A stretch of 6,750 bases of DNA from Klebsiella pneumoniae (lineage in GTDB: Bacteria > Pseudomonadota > Gammaproteobacteria > Ga0077536). Below, one piece after another: positions 1 to 6,750 of this stretch (its first letter is position 1; every line of letters starts with the position of its first letter). Below the pieces are notes generated by a model. It did not search any database. It was given only the letters and a program-made list of their open reading frames with translations, and was not told where the DNA came from. The stretch lies in NCBI GenBank assembly GCA_945873015.1, contig CAMCBY010000232.1, positions 1 through 6,750 on the forward strand. Direction: 5' to 3'. The position numbers were made by a program, and so were the translations under genes.

Positions 1-34
1 TTCTAAATAGCTACTCCGTCGAATGATTTTGACG

Positions 35-67
35 CGCGTGCACGCCCAGCAAGAGGGCGTGCACGCG
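35..67 (-). terminator. Strong hairpin downstream of clpB, possible terminator
   Basis: A perfect 13-bp stem (arms CGCGTGCACGCCC at 35-47 and GGGCGTGCACGCG at 55-67) encloses a 7-nt loop, starting 19 bases after the clpB stop codon. The position and stem strength suit transcription termination or 3'-end protection of the clpB message. The run after the stem on the minus strand is CGTCAAAATCATT, which is not U-rich, so it is not a textbook intrinsic terminator. Each arm also contains the 10-bp palindrome GCGTGCACGC, so the element can equally be read as two identical palindromes 21 bp apart. Confidence 0.55.
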
Positions 68-86
68 GTCTTCAGCGAGGCTCGGC

Positions 87-2681
<2,595 letters not shown>

Positions 2682-2696
2682 GCAGCGTTTCCTCAA
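2682..2696 (-). promoter_or_regulatory. clpB ribosome binding site
   Basis: Reading the minus strand, TTGAGGAAACGCTGC precedes the ATG at 2681. GAGGA (2694-2690) lies 8 nt from the start codon, a good Shine-Dalgarno sequence. It supports the ATG over the in-frame TTG at 2696-2694, which overlaps the site itself. Confidence 0.8.
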
Positions 2697-2717
2697 ATAG
2701 TCGGACGAATGACAAGG

Positions 2718-2745
2718 AAATGGGGCTGCGCGGCGTTAAATCAAG
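2718..2745 (-). promoter_or_regulatory. Sigma-32 (RpoH) heat-shock promoter for clpB
   Basis: On the minus strand, the -35 element CTTGAT (2745-2740) is followed by a 14-nt spacer and the -10 element CCCCATTT (2725-2718). These match the known RpoH consensus, a CTTGAA-type -35 and a CCCCATNT -10 separated by about 13-15 nt. The expected transcript start is near 2711, giving a leader of about 30 nt with the ribosome binding site. The pgeF stop codon TGA (2743-2741) lies inside the -35 box, so termination of one reading frame and heat-shock initiation of the next share bases. E. coli clpB is a classical sigma-32 gene. Confidence 0.85.
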
Positions 2746-3487
2746 CGCCGCCCTCCAACCACACCATGGCTGCCATACGACCGGTCTCGCCGTCGCGGCG
2801 ATAGGAGAAGAAGTTTTCGGCGTCGCTGTGCACGCAGATGCCGCTGTGAGTGACGTTGATGACGCCGAGGGCGGCGAGTTGCAGCTCGGCGACGCGGGCG
2901 AGATTCATGTGCCACTGCGTGCTGTGCTGTGTGAATGCCTCGGCCAGGCGGCTATCCAATGAGCAGAAACGCTCGCGCAGACTGTCGCCGACGCCGTAGG
3001 CGGATGGGCCAATGGCCGGCCCCAGCCAGGCGATAAGCTCGTGCGGTGCGGCATGAAAGGCCGCCACGGTTTTCTTGATGAGTTCGGATGCGAGTCCGCG
3101 CCAGCCGGCGTGGACAGCCGCCACTTGCCAACCGTAGCGGTCGCACAGCAGCACCGGCAGGCAATCAGCCACCATCACCGTCGCGACGCGGCCCGGGGTG
3201 GCTGTAATTGCGGCATCACCCTCGCGTGGGGCGTTGGCGTGGTCGAGGTCGATGAGGATGTCGCTATGGATCTGATCGAGCCAGCAGGGTTCGGCCACAA
3301 GTTGCAGCTCGGCGCGCAAGGCCGCGCGGTTGGCGGCGACCGTCAGCGGGTCATCACCCACGTGGGTGCCGAGATTAAGGCTTGTGAACGGTGCCTGACC
3401 GAGGCCACCGCAACGGGTGGAGAAGGCCGCCCGTACGCCCGCTGGTGCCGGCCAATCGACGCTCAGGCAACGCGGTGCGAGATTCAC
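2741..3487 (-). CDS. pgeF: Peptidoglycan editing factor PgeF (YfiH family)
   Basis: A 248-residue member of the YfiH/DUF152 'laccase-like' family. In E. coli, PgeF keeps L-serine out of the peptidoglycan stem by clearing wrongly made UDP-MurNAc-L-Ser; older annotations call it polyphenol oxidase, and some relatives act on purine nucleosides. The metal and catalytic triad is visible: His74 in DQIHSD, Cys109 in MVADCLPVLLCD and His126 in AAVHAGWRGL. Other family signatures are STRCGG near the N-terminus, AWLGPAIGP (about 153-161) and the C-terminal FFSYRRDGETGRMA. The length matches E. coli YfiH (243). No signal peptide is seen, so it is cytoplasmic. The start is GTG at 3487, overlapping the rluD stop as GTGA. 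There is no good ribosome binding site, which points to translational coupling to rluD. The only other methionine is near residue 105, inside the catalytic core. Family assignment is firm; the precise substrate here is taken from E. coli. Confidence 0.95.
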   Translation of the reverse strand: MNLAPRCLSVDWPAPAGVRAAFSTRCGGLGQAPFTSLNLGTHVGDDPLTVAANRAALRAELQLVAEPCWLDQIHSDILIDLDHANAPREGDAAITATPGRVATVMVADCLPVLLCDRYGWQVAAVHAGWRGLASELIKKTVAAFHAAPHELIAWLGPAIGPSAYGVGDSLRERFCSLDSRLAEAFTQHSTQWHMNLARVAELQLAALGVINVTHSGICVHSDAENFFSYRRDGETGRMAAMVWLEGGA

Positions 3488-4461
3488 TGGTCGGCATCGC
3501 CATGCGCGTCGAAGTCGTCCTGCAAGGCGCCCAACAGGTGTTCGAGGTCGGCCGGTAGCGGTGATTCGAACTCCAGCGGCGTGCCATCGAGGGGATGCTC
3601 AAAGGCCAGCCGCCAGGCATGCAGGGCCTGGCGCGGGAAGTGTTGCAGGGTCTCGCGCAGCGTGTCGGTCGCTGCCGGCGGCAAATGGGGGCGGCCGCCG
3701 TAGCGACTGTCGCCGACCAGCGGATAACCGCGCCAGGCGAGATGGACTCGGATCTGGTGGGTGCGGCCGGTTTCGAGTTCGACTTCCAGCAGGCTGTGAG
3801 CGCGATAGCGCTCCGCGACACGATAGTGGGTGACGGCCTCACGTCCGCCCGGCATGACGCGCATGCGGGTGCGCTGTTGTGGGTCGCGCGCAATGGCGGC
3901 ATCGATAGTGCCGCCCGCCACCAATACGCCGTTCACCACCGCGAGGTAATGACGATGGATGTCGCGGCGCGCCAGTGCCCGCACCAGGGTCTGAAACGCG
4001 GCCGGCGTGCGTGCCGCCACCAGCAGGCCGGAAGTGTCTTTGTCGATACGGTGCACGAGCCCGGCGCGGGGCAGGGCGGCAAGTTCCGGGAAACGTTCGA
4101 GCAGACCGTTGACCAGCGTGTGATCGGGATTACCGGCGCCGGGATGCACCACCAGGCCGACCGGCTTATCGACCACAATCACCTGCTCGTCGACATGCGC
4201 GAGCTCAAAGTCGACGGCCTGGGCCGCCAGTTCAGCGGTCGCGTCGAGGGTCGCGATGACGTCAATGATGTCGCCGGCTCGGGCAGGCGCACGCGGCTTG
4301 ATCGCAACTCCGCGACGCGTGACCTGGCCGCTGTCTATCCACTGTTTGATGAGGCTGCGGGAATACTGGCTCAGCACGCGGGCGAGGGCCTGATCGAGGC
4401 GCAGGCCGTCGACCGCTGCCGGCAGTTCGACACGATGATGTTCGGTCAGGCGTGCACTCAC
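3484..4461 (-). CDS. rluD: 23S rRNA pseudouridine(1911/1915/1917) synthase RluD
   Basis: RluD isomerises three uridines in helix 69 of 23S rRNA, a bridge with the small subunit, and is needed for proper 50S maturation and growth in E. coli. The 325-residue protein (E. coli 326) has an N-terminal S4 RNA-binding domain (about 21-68, RLDQAL...YSRSLIKQWIDSGQV) and an RluA-family catalytic domain. The catalytic aspartate is D140 in GLVHRIDKDTSGLL. Further signatures are KPVGLVVHPGAGNPDHTLVN (99-118), AVTHYRV (209-215) and LETGRTHQIRVHLAWRGYPLVGD (229-251). RluC, the closest paralogue, also has an S4 domain, but the HPGAGNPD motif, the acidic C-terminus and the position beside bamD and pgeF favour RluD. 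The start is GTG at 4461, the first start codon after an in-frame TAG and a good match to the E. coli N-terminal length; no clear Shine-Dalgarno sequence precedes it. It is first in the rluD-pgeF-clpB run and divergent from bamD. Confidence 0.96.
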   Translation of the reverse strand: MSARLTEHHRVELPAAVDGLRLDQALARVLSQYSRSLIKQWIDSGQVTRRGVAIKPRAPARAGDIIDVIATLDATAELAAQAVDFELAHVDEQVIVVDKPVGLVVHPGAGNPDHTLVNGLLERFPELAALPRAGLVHRIDKDTSGLLVAARTPAAFQTLVRALARRDIHRHYLAVVNGVLVAGGTIDAAIARDPQQRTRMRVMPGGREAVTHYRVAERYRAHSLLEVELETGRTHQIRVHLAWRGYPLVGDSRYGGRPHLPPAATDTLRETLQHFPRQALHAWRLAFEHPLDGTPLEFESPLPADLEHLLGALQDDFDAHGDADQ

Positions 4462-4528
4462 GCGCGTGTTGCGCGGGCGCGCAGTGTCTGGGCGACCGGT
4501 AATGCCGATGGCGCAACTATCACGTTCA

Positions 4529-4558
4529 TTGCCTTGTCGAAAATTCCGCCACTACAAT
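4529..4558 (+). promoter_or_regulatory. Candidate sigma-70 promoter for bamD
   Basis: A -35-like TTGCCT (4529-4534) and a -10 TACAAT (4553-4558) are separated by 18 bp, with the expected transcript start near 4565, about 50 nt before the bamD ATG. This is the best sigma-70 match in the 152-bp divergent spacer, which is locally less G+C rich here than the surrounding coding DNA. A second TTG (4534) gives too short a spacer. No comparably good promoter was found for rluD on the opposite strand. Confidence 0.5.
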
Positions 4559-4613
4559 ACGCCGCGCAGCGACCGCGCAGCCCACCCATACCCACGCAGG
4601 GATTCTACGTTAG

Positions 4614-5417
4614 ATGACTTCGAAGCTCAGCTCTGCGCTCGCGCGCGCCGTTTTCCTCTGTCTTTGCGTTCTGTCCGCGAGCTGCGGCCTGCTGCCCAGC
4701 GAAAACGATAAAGACAAGGAAATGGCCAGATGGCCAGAGGATCGCCTCTATCAGGCGGCCAAAGATAGCCTTGATGCCGGCAGTTGCGCCTCGGCCATCG
4801 AGTTTTACGAGAAACTGCAGTCGCGTTACCCGTTTGGCATCTACACCCAGCAGGCTCAGCTCGAACTGGCCTATTGCTACTACAAGACCGACGAGCCGGC
4901 CTCGGCGATTTCGACTCTTGATCGTTTCATGAAGCTCTATCCCTCCCATCCGCACATGCCCTACGCCTATTACCTGCGCGGTCTGGTCAATTTCGGCGCC
5001 GGTCAGGGCCTCGCCGAACGCTACATCCATCGCGACCCGTCGCAGCGCGACCCCGGTGCGGCGCTGAAGTCGTTCAATGATTTTGCCGAAGTGATCAAGC
5101 GCTTCCCCGACAGCAAATACGTTGATGACGCCCAGTTGCGTATGCGTCACTTGCGTAATCTGCTCGCTCAGCATGAAGTGAATGTGGCCAATTACTACAT
5201 GCGCCGCGGTGCGTTCGTGGCGGCCGCCAATCGTGCACGGTATGTGGTGGAGAACTACCAGCAGACGCCGGCCATGCCTGAAGCACTGGTGCTGATGGCC
5301 AAGTCCTACAAGATTCTTGAGCTCGAAGATTTATCCAATGACGCACTTCGCGTGCTGGAATTGAATTTCCCGAATTACCCGGGGATAGAGGAAGTGAAAG
5401 AGACGCGGGTGCGGTAG
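4614..5417 (+). CDS. bamD: Outer membrane protein assembly factor BamD (lipoprotein)
   Basis: BamD (YfiO/ComL) is the essential lipoprotein of the Bam complex that, with BamA, folds beta-barrel proteins into the outer membrane from the periplasmic side. The 267-residue protein starts with a lipoprotein signal peptide: basic K4 and R11, a hydrophobic core at about 12-20, then LSASC with the lipidated Cys24. The -3 residue is Ser rather than the usual Leu, so the lipobox is slightly degenerate. The mature part is TPR-like alpha-solenoid: RWPEDRLYQAAKDSLDAGSC (39-58), AIEFYEKLQSRYPFGIYTQQAQLELAYCYYK (61-91), FMKLYPSHPHMPYAYYLRGL (105-123), FNDFAEVIKRFPDSKYVDDA (154-173) and VANYYMRRGAFVAAANRARYVVENY (191-215), all typical of BamD. 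It is somewhat longer than E. coli BamD (245). The ATG at 4614 follows CAGGGA at 4597-4602, a rather distant ribosome binding site. It is divergent from rluD, as in E. coli, and convergent with nadE. Confidence 0.97.
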   Translation: MTSKLSSALARAVFLCLCVLSASCGLLPSENDKDKEMARWPEDRLYQAAKDSLDAGSCASAIEFYEKLQSRYPFGIYTQQAQLELAYCYYKTDEPASAISTLDRFMKLYPSHPHMPYAYYLRGLVNFGAGQGLAERYIHRDPSQRDPGAALKSFNDFAEVIKRFPDSKYVDDAQLRMRHLRNLLAQHEVNVANYYMRRGAFVAAANRARYVVENYQQTPAMPEALVLMAKSYKILELEDLSNDALRVLELNFPNYPGIEEVKETRVR

Positions 5418-5432
5418 GTCGGCCCCTTTCCA

Positions 5433-5516
5433 TGTGGGTCAGACTTCAGTCTGACACTGATAAGGCGTTTGGGAGCTGAGGCGCTTTTCCAATGTCAGAC
5501 TGAAGTCTGACCCACA
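5433..5516. repeat. REP-like bimer: perfect 24-bp inverted repeat
   Basis: Two 24-bp arms (5433-5456 and 5493-5516) are exact reverse complements separated by 36 bp. Each arm is itself a hairpin: the tetranucleotide GTGG (5434-5437, and CCAC at 5512-5515 in the inverted copy) abuts an 18-bp near-palindrome, GTCAGACTTCAGTCTGAC (5438-5455), with 8-bp stems and a 2-nt centre. A GTRG tetranucleotide next to a short palindrome, with copies paired in inverted orientation between convergent genes, is the known architecture of REP/BIME elements mobilised by RAYT (TnpA-REP) transposases. The middle segment can add a 6-bp stem, AAGGCG (5462-5467) with CGCTTT (5482-5487, one G-U pair). As RNA the arms would form a 24-bp stem that could protect or end the bamD transcript. 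No RAYT gene is in the window, so REP identity is inferred from structure. Confidence 0.75.
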
Positions 5517-5529
5517 GATTAACGATCCA

Positions 5530-5550
5530 CCTGAGGCCCTTACCCTCAGG
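5530..5550 (-). terminator. Hairpin spanning the nadE stop codon, possible terminator
   Basis: A perfect 7-bp stem (CCTGAGG at 5530-5536, CCTCAGG at 5544-5550) with a 7-nt loop contains the nadE TGA (5548-5546) in one arm. No U-run follows on the minus strand (TGGATCGTTAAT), so intrinsic termination is uncertain. It could act with the adjacent REP-like bimer at the convergent boundary. Confidence 0.35.
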
Positions 5551-6750
5551 CCTCGTCCTGCTCGTTATACCGTGAAGTGATCGGAAAACGCCTGTCGCGG
5601 CCGAAGGCGCGCACGCTGATACGCACGCCGGGTGCTGCCTGACGACGTTTGTATTCATTCCTGTCGACCATCGCCGCCACCCGTTTGACGGTCGCCAGAT
5701 CGAAACCCTGGGCCGCAATCTCGTGAGGTGTCTGATCGAGCTCGATGTAGCGCTCAAGTATCGGATCGAGCACCTCATAGGGCGGCAAGGAATCGGAATC
5801 CTTCTGGTCCGGGCGCAGTTCGGCACTCGGTGGGCGTTCGATGACACGCGGCGGGATCGCCGGCGACTGCGCGTTGCGCCAGTTCGACAAGCGGTACACC
5901 AGCAGCTTGGGAATATCTTTCAGCGGTGCGAAGCCGCCTGCCATGTCGCCGTACAAGGTCGCATAGCCGACCGCCATCTCGCTCTTGTTGCCGGTGGTCA
6001 GCACCATACGACCGCTGGCATTGGACACCGCCATCAGGATCACGCCGCGTGCGCGCGCCTGTATGTTCTCAGCGGCAACGCCGCTGTCACGCCCGCTCAG
6101 GATCGGCGCCAGCACGTCGCTGAACGCGCCTACCGGCTGTTCTATCGGCACGACATGGAATTCGCAGCCCATGAGGTCGGCCTGTTCGCGCGCGTCATCG
6201 ATACTCATGTCAGCGGTGTAGCGCGACGGCATGGAAACCGCCATCACCCGTTCGGCGCCGAGCGCATCGACCGCCAAAGCCAGGGTCAGTGCGGAATCGA
6301 TGCCGCCTGACAAACCCAGCACACAGCCTTGAAAGCGGTTCTTGGTGATGTAGTCGCGGATGCCGAGCACCAGCGCGTCGTAGACCTCCGCCTCGTCTTC
6401 ACCGCTCTGCGCTTCCTGATGCGGGCCGTGCAAAGTGACGCCGTGGGCGCTGCGTTCCACCCGTAGCGGCAGCAGGTCTTCGACAAATGCCGGCGCCTGG
6501 GCAGCCACTGCGCCATCGGCGTTGAGCGCGAACGAGCCGCCGTCGAAGACCAGTTCGTCCTGGCCGCCGACGGTGTTCACATAGGCGACCGGAATGCCGC
6601 CGGCCGTCACCGCGGCCCGCACCGCCGCCAGTCGTTGCGGCGCTTTGCGCAGGTGATAGGGCGAGGCGTTGATGTTGCAGATGAATTCGGCGCCGGCGGC
6701 ACGTGCCTGGGCGGCGCTGGCCGGCTCCCAGATATCCTCGCAGATACTCA
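5546..6750 (-). CDS. nadE: Glutamine-dependent NAD+ synthetase NadE, 5' end outside window
   Basis: Two-domain NadE converts deamido-NAD+ to NAD+ with ATP and ammonia drawn from glutamine, the last step of NAD biosynthesis in the cytoplasm. 400 residues plus the stop are present; the start lies beyond the right edge, so about 140 residues are probably missing given the usual length of about 540. The reading frame stays open to 6750. Its first residues, SICEDIWEP, hold the catalytic nucleophile Cys (6742-6740) of the nitrilase-type glutaminase domain, followed by CNINASPYHLRK and GGQDELVFDGGSF. The synthetase domain begins with the ATP pyrophosphatase loop SGGIDS (6310-6293), then MPSRYTADMSIDDA, ENIQARARG, LTTGNKSEMAVGYATLYGDMAGGFAPLKD and PPSAELRPDQKDSDSLPPYEVLD, all hallmark NadE segments. 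The C-terminal VDRNEYKRRQAAPGVRIS is also typical. The GTG at 6622 is internal, not the start. The gene is convergent with bamD across a repeat-bearing spacer. Identity is certain; the truncation is only the window edge. Confidence 0.96.
   Translation of the reverse strand, partial: SICEDIWEPASAAQARAAGAEFICNINASPYHLRKAPQRLAAVRAAVTAGGIPVAYVNTVGGQDELVFDGGSFALNADGAVAAQAPAFVEDLLPLRVERSAHGVTLHGPHQEAQSGEDEAEVYDALVLGIRDYITKNRFQGCVLGLSGGIDSALTLALAVDALGAERVMAVSMPSRYTADMSIDDAREQADLMGCEFHVVPIEQPVGAFSDVLAPILSGRDSGVAAENIQARARGVILMAVSNASGRMVLTTGNKSEMAVGYATLYGDMAGGFAPLKDIPKLLVYRLSNWRNAQSPAIPPRVIERPPSAELRPDQKDSDSLPPYEVLDPILERYIELDQTPHEIAAQGFDLATVKRVAAMVDRNEYKRRQAAPGVRISVRAFGRDRRFPITSRYNEQDEA

Noticed and set aside
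1..34. rRNA operon or other RNA gene after clpB, as found in E. coli
   Set aside because: The few bases left of the hairpin show no rRNA or tRNA sequence; the window ends too soon to say more.
2682..2696. TTG start extending ClpB by five residues (MRKRC)
   Set aside because: The TTG overlaps the Shine-Dalgarno sequence of the ATG at 2681, and the family N-terminus begins at MRADKLTTKF.
4462..4560. Sigma-70 promoter for rluD on the minus strand
   Set aside because: The best candidates (for example GATAGT with TTTTCG 16 bp upstream) match poorly at -35; a promoter must exist for this divergent gene but I cannot place it.
3595..4617. 340-codon open frame on the plus strand opposite rluD
   Set aside because: It is antisense to rluD through its conserved catalytic motifs, runs through the promoter region to the bamD start, and resembles no known family.
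4605..5174. 189-codon open frame on the minus strand opposite bamD
   Set aside because: The plus-strand frame is clearly BamD with a signal peptide and TPR motifs; the reverse frame has no family features.
5433..5516. CRISPR repeats or terminal inverted repeats of an insertion sequence
   Set aside because: There are only two copies, in inverted rather than direct orientation, with a 36-bp non-coding middle and no flanking target duplication seen.

Overview
This window looks like a conserved housekeeping region of a gammaproteobacterial chromosome with high G+C (roughly 60% by eye). The clearest evidence is gene order. A divergent pair, bamD on the plus strand and rluD on the minus strand, is followed on the minus strand by pgeF (yfiH) and clpB, the same arrangement as in Escherichia coli and many other Gammaproteobacteria. 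No species can be named from the sequence. I see no phage, insertion sequence, CRISPR array, tRNA, rRNA or defence genes, and no convincing undescribed system.

Layout, left to right. Positions 1-86 are the clpB downstream region and hold a perfect 13-bp-stem hairpin. clpB (87-2681, minus) encodes the full-length disaggregase and has a second in-frame start with its own strong ribosome binding site, for the N-terminally truncated isoform. A near-consensus heat-shock sigma-32 promoter (2718-2745) sits before clpB, and its -35 box contains the pgeF stop codon. pgeF (2741-3487, minus) encodes the peptidoglycan editing factor of the multicopper-oxidase/laccase-like family and overlaps rluD by 4 bases (GTGA). 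rluD (3484-4461, minus) encodes the 23S rRNA pseudouridine synthase. A 152-bp divergent spacer (4462-4613) holds a plausible sigma-70 promoter for bamD. bamD (4614-5417, plus) encodes the outer-membrane assembly lipoprotein. The 128-bp convergent spacer (5418-5545) carries a perfect 24-bp inverted repeat built from two REP-like hairpins. The 3' part of nadE, glutamine-dependent NAD+ synthetase, fills 5546 to the right edge (minus); its start lies outside the window.

Functionally, the minus-strand operon joins ribosome maturation (RluD), peptidoglycan precursor quality control (PgeF) and protein disaggregation (ClpB). The sigma-32 promoter lets clpB respond to heat independently of the two upstream genes. 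BamD acts in envelope biogenesis and NadE completes NAD biosynthesis. The items most worth a second look are the REP-like bimer between bamD and nadE, the sigma-32 promoter fused to the pgeF stop codon, and the conserved internal start of clpB.
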